Shown here in pieces: positions 31,956 to 43,170 of a DNA stretch of 44,778 nt. Within the stretch, counting starts at the first letter, position 1, and every line of letters starts with the position of its first letter. Both the position numbers and the translations under genes were made by a program. Origin of the DNA: Rhizophlyctis rosea (taxonomy: Eukaryota > Chytridiomycota > Chytridiomycetes > Rhizophlyctidales > Rhizophlyctidaceae). The stretch is from assembly GCA_027596075.1 (NCBI GenBank), contig JADGJC010000317.1, forward strand, positions 1-44,778. Reading direction: 5' to 3'. The notes below the pieces were generated by a model. That model was not told the origin of the DNA, did not search any database, and saw only the letters and a list, made by a program, of their open reading frames with translations.

Positions 31956-34900
31956 CTATTGGAACTCGTGACCTATCATCATCGACTTCTGAATTCTTCT
32001 CATGCCCCTGCGGGATTGCTTGTGTGCATCGAGTTCGGTCCCAACAGTCTTCAAAACGGTTCCAGACGCATCACTTGACAACCCATAATTCTCATCGGAG
32101 ATGCCAGTCGCCACAAAACTCGGTTTGCTCATGTATCCAAGTTGCGACTTGCTCTTCTTTTCTCCAGAGTGCTTGTTCATCATCCCAACTTGCAGCTGTT
32201 GAGAAACATCCCCTCCCGCCAAGATTCCGAGTGCAATCAAGATCTTCGGTACAGCGAATGTAAGCGTTGAGAGCAGGGCACCGACGATGGTGCCAAGAGA
32301 GATGAGCAGGAAGCTGTCAGTGGGGACACGGTGGTCTGAGCATACAGCCTCGGATTTCAGCAAATGGAAGATTGAACATCATACTTACACTGCATCGGGA
32401 GATTCTACGATTTGAATGACAGGCACAATTATGATGCTGATGACGCAAATTAATCCAATGGCAATGACCGTGAAAACGTTTTCGTTGAATGCTAGATAAG
32501 CAACACGTGAGAAGATATAAAATGATCTTCGCAAACCGCTCAGGGTCCTCTTACCAGATATTGTGTTTCTGGTCCGGAAGGCGTATGTAGCGGCGAGCAC
32601 AATCAAAAGCGCGTTGTACTGTCACATGAATCAGTAATTATAAAGCTTGAGCAAAGTAGCATATTACAACACATACGATATACAACAAGTACACCGCAGC
32701 ATCAGCCGAACGTTTACAGTCTTCAACAGTTACGGACAGTGAATTCAGCTTCAGGTCAACTTTCCTCCAATTGGATCCCTCGATTGTCCAGAACTGATAA
32801 AGCTTTTGACGACGGGGATCAGCACGAACCACAAGTCAGGGGACAGCCTGAATACCACGGCTCTACCGTACCATGCAAAGGAACGCCTCTCCGATGATGA
32901 TCACTCCGATGAGTGTAAGCAGTTTAGAATCGGAAAAGACCGTTCCTTGCTTGGTTGAACTGAAGATCTTGTCCACGCGGTAGGACTTCATGGCAAGGGA
33001 TCCCAGTACCATCGAGAAGCCGATGGCGAAGAACCAATCTGCAAAGTGTATTGGATGGTTTGACCCTGATTCATGCATGAGAAGCACAGCATCCACTCAC
33101 AAGTTCCATAGCATTGACCCCACCCAACACTTCCTCCAGCCGCCGTACGCAAGAGGACCGAAATGAAAGTCAGGATCGCGCCTATGACGGGTTCGAAACA
33201 CAATTAGAGGGCCACCCTTCTTCTTCAATCAAGAACACTCCACACGGCTTGCAGACGTATCTAGTAAGATGAACAAACTCGGAACAAACGATGCAGCGCG
33301 GATCACTTACGTACGACGATTCCAAAAGACCAACGCGGCCAAAATAACTTCAATGCAAATCCCCACGGACGCCAGTCCAATCATTGATTGCGCCATAGCA
33401 GATTGTATGGATATCGTTGGAAGCGATATCGCACCCATCAATTCGTCCGGCAGTACCTTCGCTGAGTACAATCCGTCCTGACATGCTTCTTCCTGTACCG
33501 ATTTGAAGCCAGCTGGCACAGAAAACTACTGACGTATGCAATAACTCACCTTATCCTCATTCCAAACATACACCACATCCGCCTTATTCCTCATATAATC
33601 CGGCCTCAACTTCACATGCCAATTACTCGCATCACAAGGTGGACGTGTAGCATAATTCACAATCACACATGCCCGTTCCAACGCTTGTTGCACCGAAACA
33701 TTCTTGAACATGATCTCATTGAACATCAACTGGATCGGGTTATACTTCTCCAAAAGCCCAATAGATGCGTATTGTGGGACGGGGTAGCCCATGAACATGA
33801 CTTGATCTGTTTTGCAATATAAGCTTCGACGTATTCACAAGTACCGTTTGGAAAGGGAACTTTGTACCCACCCATTATATTCGTGTAAAACGCCCGGGTA
33901 TCACCTTGCCCAATATACTCCGGAGTATATTTGGCGGACCGATAACCAGATACCCCTCCTTGCGGTCCGTTATCCTTCACGAATGGGTCGTAGACATGAA
34001 GACGGTCGTTAAACGCAATGGCGTGCAGAAGGGCATGGTAAGCCTTGGTGGAGTTGCGAAACTCGTTCTCGGAGTATAGGCCAACCAGCATGGCAGATAC
34101 TTCACCAGTTCCTGTCGGGCTGGTATTCATGTTAGATGGGGAAAGGATCATAGTTCATCCAGAATGATGTAAGGGAACTTACGGGTATATTTTCACCTAG
34201 AATCCAATGGGTATGACGTTTCAAGAAATTAGATACTCATCCCCGTGCCACACACAGAATCCCTCTTCCAAAAACACACCGAACACTCACCAAATCATTC
34301 CCAAACCCATTCTCAAAACTGAACCCAGGTTGCGGTTTCTTTGTCGGGTCACTAAAGGACCACGTATGGGTATCCCCCATCAAGAACAGCGGCTCGTCCA
34401 ATGGATTAGCCAACAGGGGTTGGGTCTTCCAAGTGTCAAACGCTGCCTGACTTTCCGGGTACACCACGCGCGGTTGTAGGACGCCCTGCGTTTTCGTCCA
34501 ATACACCAATGTCTCCTCCAACGCCGTGGCGGCTTTGCCATCCAAAAGCCCACAACGGCCAGTAGAGTTGAAGAGCGTTGCACCGTAGTAATACCTACAA
34601 TGTGGAGATCACGGCGACGTTGGCAAGGAGTTAGGATAATCCACAACCGTCAGCATGCAGTGATGCGATTATAACATACCCGAAAAAGCTAAACATCTCA
34701 GTCTCGCCACCGGGAAGGGAAGGAAGCGGAAGCAGCTCATTATATTCCGCCTCAGACATAATCTGAAGATAATATTTGAACTCCTCCATGTTCCACGCCT
34801 TCCACCAAGCTACATGCCAAACACCGTCAGAACAAAGCATAACAAGCCACTGATCACCCAACCAACAAAATCTTACCTGACCCCCAATTCTCCAACGGCG

Positions 34901-36517
34901 GCGGCAACTTCAAAGACCTCAAACTCAAATTCGTACTCCGCAACTTATTCAAAGTCGTAACATTCACCATCCACGGATACGCAGAAACCGACACGGGCGC
35001 CGCATAAATATCCCCGACTGACTAATCAAACTCTGCACAATAGGTATAACATCCGCCGTAAAATCAACCCCCAAATCCTTGAACCGCTGCTGATTATGCG
35101 GTGTCAAACTCTGCAACCTCGCATTCCCCAAATGTAACTCCCCAATCTGCGTATTCTTAAACCAAATATGATCAGGACATTGCCAGCGTTGGACGGGCAG
35201 CCAAGATCGCAGCGGTGCAATTGGGACGCGCTTCAGAGACCCAGGGCGTTCCGACGTCGCCAATGTCGAGAGATACGCGGATGCGCATATGGACGGCGAT
35301 GGTGTCTTTATAGTTTGCATCGCGGGTTTGTTTGACGTATGGGGCGTAAGCACCTGTTGCGTGGGTTTGTTCGATGCGCCATTGGGGCATCCAGGCGACT
35401 AGGATGTAGGATGCGGTATTGAAGTCGCCGATTTCGATGTAGTCTATCAGTTGTGCATACTGTTAGTACCCGGCAATCCAATGACACCCAGGGATCATAC
35501 CAAACCTACCCGCATTATGCGCCGCACAAGCCAACTCCGGATGGGGGTACAAATAAGCATCATAATACTTCGGCCCACCCCAAATACGATTGATCTGCCA
35601 AATCCCATCACTGAATACAGCATCCGTCCGCTGCAGAGGAACAGGTATGCCAACATTCGCATCACGGAACGCTTGAATACGAACATCAGCAAGGTCCGGA
35701 TAGAATCTGAGCGAGTCGGTATCTTCACAAAGCCATTGAATAAGCGCCCCTGTATCGGGATTCTGGTACGTTTGATTGGCTGTGACCCATGAAAAGGCTG
35801 CGTGATCGCTGGGGCTACGTCATCGGTTGCAGGAGTTACCGTTGCACGCGTACCGTCGACATTTCCCAAATAGCCGGCAAAACGAACTCTCATAGTCGGC
35901 GAACCGTTGTTGGATAAGGTGAAGCGGGTGTAGAGTTGCTTGTCGACAATGGTAGATAGATTATACCACGTGCTTTCCGAATTGGGGCACCATGTTCTAA
36001 GTACGCGGACACGGGCGACCAATCCGCTTCAAAAAGGTTTCCCTGAACATCCACGTGGTTGTCATTTCCGAAACTAATGTTCATCGCCGTTTGGTCTGCC
36101 TACGCTTTTGTCCATGAGCATCGGTGCAGAAATATTGGGTGATGACCAGCATCCTACCTGCAAATACATGACCAATGCTTCATACTTCCCAGGTGTCCAG
36201 GAGGTGAAACACTTCTTCAATTTCCAACGGAAGTACTCATTAGACGGCATGTCAAACTCGTATGGCGTCAGCCAATTCAAGCCGACCGGAAGTGGAGAAC
36301 CCGTCGCAATCGCCATGCTGGCACTGACGTTCCCAGAGGATTGACCCTCCCATCCCGGACTGGGTATGACCCAGCGGCCTTGAGCCGCAACATTAAGAGG
36401 TTGGACGCATACAGCTAAGAGAAACTGTAGCCACATGAAACATCAGTCAACGTAAAAAGTCCGAACCGACTTTCATGTTGCTAAAAGGCTGCTCACCAAC
36501 AATGAACGAAGTTCCAT
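31956..36517 (-). CDS. Class C (GABA-B-like) GPCR with solute-binding-protein-like ectodomain; reading frame disturbed at several points
   Basis: About 18 minus-strand exons. ATG 36517 starts a signal peptide spliced in two (MELRSLL|FLLAVCVQPLNVAA). The ~750-residue ectodomain includes WMPQWRIEQTHATGAYAPYV, FKDLGVDFTADVIPIV, GDIYAAPVSVSAYPWMVNVT and FSFFGYYYGATLFNSTGRCG, resembling bacterial family 1 extracellular solute-binding proteins. A 14-nt microexon lies at 34183-34196. Class C helices follow: SMIGLASVGICIEVILAALV (TM1), AILTFISVLLRTA (TM2), CYGTYWFFAIGFSMVLGSLA then YRVDKIF (TM3), LLTLIGVIIIGEAFLC then VVRADPRRQ (TM4), YNALLIVLAATYAFRTRN (TM5), NENVFTVIAIGLICVISIII (TM6), and FLLISLGTIVGALLSTLT then FAVPKI (TM7), plus a ~90-residue tail. 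Problems: frame changes near 36000, 35235 and 35020, a TAA after TM1 (33307-33309) and a 39-nt insert with two stops after TM4 (32833-32871). Either unusual introns, indel errors or a pseudogene. Confidence 0.75.
34183..34196 (-). other. 14-nt microexon of the class C GPCR gene
   Basis: Between acceptor GATTCTAG (ending 34197) and donor GTAAGT (starting 34182) only 14 bases remain, reading V-K-I-Y-P. Phase 0 on the left and phase 2 on the right keep the receptor frame (GNDL / VKIYP / PTGTGEVSAM). Both splice sites are good matches to consensus. Confidence 0.65.
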
Positions 36518-37933
36518 CTTGACAAAACACTCCACGATGCCGCCACTCGCATGAAAACGCTCAATGGAGGTTCGCCGTTTACTTTATGTGGGGAACTAGA
36601 ACAGTGCGCAGACATATAATAATGCATCTTGTCAAAAACGCCGCCAACCAAGGAGGAATCGAACGTCAAGACGTGTCCGCGCAGACACATCCATTGAGGA
36701 AGGAAAGCCTGGGGGAGTGGAAACTGCGATGTGCACATTGGCAATTTGATGAATGCACCTTCTTAATTGAGCTTGAGGGGCAAGGTTTGTATGTTGCAAC
36801 CTTTAGGGCGAGTGTCTGCGCGTAGGCATTGATTTCAATAGGTCCCGGTTTTCGGAGCTGGTTGGAGCCGGAGGATTGGTGCACCAAGTGTTTACGGAAA
36901 AGAGTGAATGGAGCGGAAGACCCTCAAAGGGCTTGATCGAAATAGCCCACACGTGAGTGTTCCGTTCGGACATTATCAGAGTCACACGGTAGCAAGTGCT
37001 TTTAATTGCACTGGAAGATCGCAGTCACGGCTGCAGAGGCTTCCGGGGTGAATCCTCCTGACAACAGCTTCGAAGGCGGAATCATTAGCATTTACAATTC
37101 GTTTATCACAGTGCGCACTCCAATCCCTACAACACTCCGGTCTGTCTAATTGTGCAGATCACGATTACGAAGGAAGAATATCCACGCAGTTCGTATTAGT
37201 CTACGGGTTGAAAAATATGCCGCTCACATTGGGTTGAACAATGTGCAATTTGTTCATCAACAACGCAATCCGCCCAAGACCCTCGCGTGCCTTACGTAAG
37301 CCTAGCGGTGACACTCACAAACCTCAAACGTCACCATGATCATTTACAAACTCAAACTCAGTTCACAGAGGTTTCGGTACCGACACATTGTCATCATAAT
37401 CGGAGTCAGAGCTACTCTCGAAAGTTAGCTTGAAAATCAAATACCGTGCTGATGGATACTTACAGTGGCACAGCTCCCAATGTTGCCATGCTGATACCAC
37501 AATGCCTCTGCCTCGTGAAACTGCATCTTCTCTGAGTTGCACGAATTTACCTGAACAGTGTCGGCACGTGCAGCCGTGCCGTTTTGTCCAGCTGCGATTA
37601 CGTGGCACATGGACGTAGACTTTATCTGAAACCTGGACTAGGCCCCGTTCTTATGTGTTCTCGTTGCGGCAAATTGCATAACATTACGTGTCGGGCGTGC
37701 AACTGAAACATGTCATGTGTCCGCTCGTTTCAACGACTTTAAATCTTGGTGATGGCCGTGCAGAATGTCGCACTTGCCAAGTGAGAACGATTGTGCCAAT
37801 TGGAGAAAAGGCCCCGAAATCGCGGTTGTCCATATATGAAGCTTCATCCTCGCAAGCTTTCGCCTCACATTATCATACACAACTTTCATATCGATTGATT
37901 CTATCCACAAGTACCTCTCAATCACAATACCAC
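36518..37933. other. intergenic region, divergent promoters of receptor and RBR genes, with cryptic Cys-rich fragments
   Basis: No complete gene is supported. Between 37550 and 37790 the plus strand holds Cys-pair motifs in different frames (MCSRCGKLHNITCRACN at about 37652; GRAECRTCQVRTIVPIG at about 37752), the second being in frame with the downstream RBR ligase. They could be an upstream exon or the relic of a second zinc-finger gene. Confidence 0.35.
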
Positions 37934-39426
37934 ATGACGAAAAGCGCTCCCTTCCAAATCTGGGTGAAAGGCTACCGGGGTGAGAACGTCGCTGTGAACG
38001 ATGTTCAGGAGGAGGACAGGTATGAGAGTACTGGACAGCATTGAACCAGCACAGTGTACTAATTTAGTTCATTCCTCAACTTCCGGTATTCTTGCATACT
38101 TCGAACAAAGCGTGCAAGCATTGAAGAGGAAAGTGTGTGGTCGCTTCAGCGGACTCAATGAGCACAACATCCGCTTGATTTTCGGCGGTCGTCAGTTGGA
38201 GGACGGGACGGTTGCAGACTATGGCGTTACAAAGAACAGCACTTTGCAAGTCGTCGCCAGGTATGGTAACGCTTTCATATCTCCACATTCTTTCGCAATA
38301 CTGAAGTTTTCGCCATTCCAGGCTGCACGGTGGAACTTACAAGCGTCTCAAGCCCGCCGATGGACTTGTCTTGACAACGGAGCCTGACATGCTCAAGTAC
38401 CTATCGTCGTCTCATGTCATCAACACATCCACTCAACTTCAAATCTCTGCAGAATGGACGACGCTCAAGGAGAGCTGCGCGCCAAGATGTCCTGCGGCCA
38501 CGCCATCGGACCCAACTCCATCACCATGTACTGTCGCACCGCAGTCGAGAGTGGTCATTACCGCTTCACCTGCCCGCACATCGTGCCGGGTACGTCATTG
38601 ATTGATCTTCCTCCCTCCTGTACACGTACTAACCCCACCTACCAGGCGTCTCCCGTGCTTGCGGCAAGGTCTGGCCCTATCCCGAGGTCCGCAAGGTTGG
38701 CATGCTCACGCAGGAGGAAAGGGTGTATTTCGAAACCAACACCAGCTCCCTGTACGCTCATCAAGAACTTGGTGCGAAGGAATGCCCTAAGGTGCGTTGC
38801 TGATGTACTGTTCTCAAGCGATTTTGTGGTTTAGCAAGCTCATAATGCTGATGTGTGCCGTGGTTCTTGTTTTGCCAGTGTTCGACCACCAGCGAAAGGG
38901 TGAACAAGCTCGCCCCCACCGTGTTCTGCGACGTCTGCAAGCAAACCTTCTGCTGGACCTGCTTGACCGCCATCAAAGCCAAGACTGCTCACAAGTGCGC
39001 TCCTCCAAGCTCGCCTTTCGCATACACTGCGTTGAAGGAAGCGCCCATGAAGGTGAGGCCCCTTTTCAACAGCCTTTAGAACCGAATTAAGCGCTGACCA
39101 AATTTCACACAGACCATCAACTCCCGCAATGTCCCTTCTCGTCGCGCCTGTCCTCAATGCAAGACCTTCATCGAGCACGAAGGCGGATGCAATGAAATGG
39201 ACTGTCAATTCTGCGGCACTCGCTTCTGGTAATGTCTTTCAATGTCGTATTTAACAAGTTGAAACGCCGGAAGCTAACACCTCTTCCTTCAATGACTTGC
39301 AGCTTCATCTGTCTCCGTCTCTGGAAAGACCACAGCGGGACTTGCTACATTGCGCCGGTGCAGGACGGTGAGGACTTGACGGTTAAAACCTCCACCCTTC
39401 GCCACAAAATTTATAGGATCTTATAG
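37934..39426 (+). CDS. Ubiquitin-like domain plus RBR (RING-IBR-RING2) E3 ubiquitin ligase
   Basis: Eight exons (37934-38019, 38111-38260, 38322-38396, 38453-38589, 38646-38791, 38879-39052, 39113-39228, 39303-39426) give 335 residues. Residues 1-80 are a ubiquitin fold: FQIWVKGYRGENVAV, VQALKRKV, IRLIFGGRQLEDGTVADYGV, STLQVVARLHGG. Then YKRLKPADGLVLTTEPDML and a degenerate first RING (AKMSCGHAIGPNSITMYCRT, YRFTCPHIV). The IBR follows (ECPKCSTTSERV, FCDVCKQTFCWTCL), and then RING2: RRACPQCKTFIEHEGGCNEM, DCQFCGTRFCFIC. The Cys in EGGC sits where parkin has its catalytic Cys (C431), so transthiolation is likely. Intron 1 uses an AAAG acceptor, chosen because it restores the ubiquitin-fold SVxALK motif. 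The UBL-RBR order recalls parkin, but RING0 is absent; similar UBL-RBR proteins are known from aquatic animals. Targets unknown. Confidence 0.88.
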
Positions 39427-40140
39427 CGAATGCGTTGTCGGCGCCGATCCGTTGACGGGTGGCAGTAATTCTCTGCTGATTGAGGTTACAGTGCGCATTA
39501 GTTTAGGTGCTTGAATAGCGTGACGTCAGAAATTCTGCAGTAGTTTACTGATGTTGCTCGTTTGCTGTATTTGCTCATGTAAATGTTTGTATTTGCTATT
39601 GTCGCATACTCATCAATCCGCCTTGAACTACCTGATGCTTCACGTGCGCCAACGGGACTGATCTTCATAGCCATCCGCTTGCTTTTTTCGGCATCGCGAA
39701 GCCCAGAGCCCTCACCTGTCCGACCTGCTCACCGCAAAATGGTGCAGCCGTTCTGGCGCATGACTGTTCCTAGATTGCCTGATCGATAATGAGTGAACAT
39801 TGGTAGGAACTCAAAATGCAGTGATTTGGGCGAACATCTATGATAATGCTGATATATTTAGAACTGGACAATATGGTTAGCTCCTAATTCTAGGAAGGTT
39901 CGTAAAACTCACCATCCTCTAATCAGGATGAAGGAGCGGCTTCCAGAACCTCCGCCGGAAAAGAAAAACCCGAAAACTGCCCTTGATTTCCACCAGTACG
40001 ATGCGAATCGTCGCTCGGAGGACGTGGGCAAACTACACTCTTACTAAACAGCGTAAAATTGGGTTCACATTCATGAGCGAAAAGAAACCCATCGCAAAAC
40101 ACAACAAACAGTGAGATCGGTCAGCGGGGTGCGAACCCTC

Positions 40141-40164
40141 CTCGCTGACATTTCATTTGATACC
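40141..40164 (+). repeat. dispersed repeat motif, copy 1
   Basis: CTCGCTGACATTTCATTTGA plus TACC matches the copies at 42071-42097 and 42210-42234 at most positions. It may be a fragment of a degraded repeat family. Confidence 0.45.
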
Positions 40165-42070
40165 CTCAAGCAGCCAGCGACGACCTGCCGGTTCACTAAG
40201 AAAGAGTGGAAGATAACGCGGAAAACGCAAATCGACACACCTCCTGATCGGTAATGTAAAAAGTGTATATCAAAACAACAAACTTTTGCCCAGTTGTGAA
40301 GAAAATTGGAATGCGATGCTCCTGATGGCCAAACGGCAGAATCCACCATGCAATCTAAACTCCATGAACGATGTCGATAGCAAATGACATTTCGTATTTG
40401 TCATCGTCTGAATTTTTGTCATGACACCTCTCTTCAAATTGAACCATTCAGCGCCAAAAAAGAAAAAGCTGATACAAATATCCACAGACACGCCTTCCGT
40501 ACCTGATCGGCAAACTCAAAGGTGGAAGCCAGCAAAGTGTTTCTATGGCCATCAGACCGGATACATGGTGTCGTTCAGTTGGGTTTGCGAAGAAGGGACG
40601 AACGAGGCCCGCCTAAAAAAGATGCACACAAAGAATCGATGACCCGTTGGAATGGAGATTCCCGAAACGAGGAATACGCATTCATCACATGGTTCCTCCC
40701 CACCGACACACAATAATGAATGGGAACCCTGCCTTGACTCAACGTATTGATCTTCACTCCGATCTCTCCACCCAATCTTCGACCAGTCGAATTGAAGTTT
40801 ACTATGCTCCTCTGGGGCCTGTGGCGAGGTGCCGTAGCCCTGAAGGTGCTGTCACCCCGTGGAACTCCTTCCCCCCCCTTCTTTCACACGCATAATCAAT
40901 AACCCAACCCCAAGGGTCAACAAACAGGACAACACAATGACTTGCGAGACGAATGAGACACCATATCGACAAATGGTACTTAAAGGACAAGGCGTCCATC
41001 AATCTCGAAAAAGTAAGTACACGGACCAAAACTGGCAGATTATCTGGAAAATGCCAGGGCCGGAAAGTTCCCATTTCCACCAAGCAGGAACGGCATCGAC
41101 CTTTTTTCATTGTACACGCGCAAATCTTACTGCCACAGCGAATGCGGACACGAAAGTGGGCATTGAACATATCAGGACGTCTGAACTTAACTCAGGCTAG
41201 TAACTGGCTACCTTCCGTGGAACCGAGTTGCAAGAGAAAAGCCGGTTTCCGATATGTCCCTTCGCACAATGATTCGACAAAAAGGATATCCAGGAAGAGT
41301 ACAGGCAATTCCATTCAAAATGAATGGGTGGACGCTCCAAAAGCCCAGTTCCACTGACTCCATGCCGAAATACCCCCCTGAAAAAAATAGCGAGACCCCC
41401 CTTCCTTTCACGGCAGCTCAAACATTACCAAGGCCGCAAAAAAAAAATGCATGTTCATGAAATATCAGGCTCAATATTGGATACTTTCACTCAGAGTGTA
41501 TGAAAATGAGCATACTTTGCTCTGGCTAACAACATGGGAGGTCCAAGTCCGGAGATGTTGTGGAAAGATCTCATTCTCCCTAAGCCCAGCTGGCCACAGC
41601 AATGAGGACAGAGAGATATGCATCGCTGAAACACAGATCTTACGTGACGGGCCCCACAATAGCTCACAAAATCCAGGGGTATGGTGCAGTGGGCGCTGAT
41701 GAATGGTAGACTTTTGTATTTTCTGCTCACCTCAACACTTCTGAACAAGACTTTTACTTCGACCGAGTCGCAAAGGTGATGTGTTGATAAGGGGCATCCG
41801 ATGCCATTGGGTCAAGAGGATGGGGCTACCGAAAACAAAGGCACCCTCCAGATATGCAAAAAAAGAAATCGGACAATCAAGAATGGTTACATTCAACAAG
41901 GGCAAGTACTTCCACTGCCTGCTTGAAAGACGGCTGACCTCAAAACACGTTTAACCTGTTGTGCGCTGGTAATCAGATGATTCCATCGCAAAACGTGGCC
42001 ATACAAATATGAAGGAATGAAGTTTGGAAAAGATGGAAAGCATGAAAGGGTGCAAGGATGCCCGAATGCT

Positions 42071-42097
42071 CCGTCACTAACATATGATTTGATACTG
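42071..42097 (+). repeat. dispersed repeat motif, copy 2
   Basis: The core CATATGATTTGATA is shared exactly with copy 3 apart from the final bases. The left part (CCGTCACTAA) is diverged from CCTCGCTGA. Confidence 0.45.
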
Positions 42098-42209
42098 TAT
42101 GAGAAAATTGCACAGAATGGAAAGATCAATTGAATTTCCGTGGGGTAAGAGGGAAACCAAATCATGGCTGAGCAGAAACTGTGAGGAGGGGGCGGCAGGT
42201 ACAAACTCC

Positions 42210-42234
42210 CTCGCTGACATATGATTTGATATCC
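42210..42234 (+). repeat. dispersed repeat motif, copy 3
   Basis: CTCGCTGACATATGATTTGA plus TATCC combines the left part of copy 1 with the core of copy 2. It lies 138 bases after copy 2. Confidence 0.45.
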
Positions 42235-43121
42235 TTCATACCACTGGCAAAGCCTTGCTGGACCAATAGGGAAGGTGGGAACATACGGACGGAAATGCTA
42301 GTGCGGTACCATTCCTACCGCGGTTATATACCATATTCCCTCAGAAGGAAAGGGGGAAAAGTGGGAAAGAGGATGAACGGCCAGAAGTGGCAGATGACCC
42401 TGAACGGGACAGAGTCCACATGGACCCGTAGATCAGTCCTACAATCAGAAATGCCAAGCCACAGTGCACCCTTCACGTGACGTCCACCGGTGCTCATAAG
42501 CCCGATTCATTGGCCCAACATTTGTGGCGAACGCAATCGTGATTCGTGAGGGCGAAAGGCTTTCTGTTCGGGCATTCGGAGGTTTGGCCAGGCTCGGGTC
42601 CTTGACTCCCTGGTCTCAAAGCACAACCAACACGATGACGAAGCCACCCCTCACTGCCGATATGATGGCTGTGCGCCTGACACACTTTCACATTCGCATA
42701 AGCAGGATGTGAAGGCCGAAAGTTGGGACCGTGACGGAGAGGAGGATGTGCGGGAAGATAACTTGGGCAATTCCCCGACCCAGAGACTCAGACTCTGTCC
42801 ACAAAGGCATTTTCATTTCCCCCACCGCACGCGAGACCATATAATAATACAAGGAGGGGTGAGGTTTCTCACCAATTGCTTGGATATTGATTCTTGCTGG
42901 GAGATTTCATCAAGCAGACCCATAGCAGCATACTCAGCATAGCATTGTGAAACCCGTCAGCCGCCGGACCTTGTGTTCTGTGCTGATTGTCGAGTGTGTG
43001 TGCGCCTGCCGCTGTTAGCGTGTCTGAGTGTGTCAGTTGCCCGTCCATCTGTCTCCCATTGACCACTCACCACACTCACGACCATCACACCATCCAGCCC
43101 CAATCAAGTAAAAGAAGCGGA

Positions 43122-43170
43122 GTGTGTCTGTCACAGTGTCTGTCCGTCTCGTCTGTCTGTCCGTCCGCCT
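43122..43170 (+). repeat. GTCTGTCC-type microsatellite
   Basis: GTGTGTCTGTCACAGTGTCT followed by GTCC, GTCTC, GTCTGTCTGTCC and GTCC forms an imperfect tetranucleotide (GTCT/GTCC) array in the presumed leader or promoter of the last gene. Confidence 0.6.

Noticed and set aside
40421..40642. 73-codon frame with KPAKCFYGHQTGYMVSFSW
   Set aside because: Isolated, no homologous family recognised, no adjoining exon with matching splice phase.
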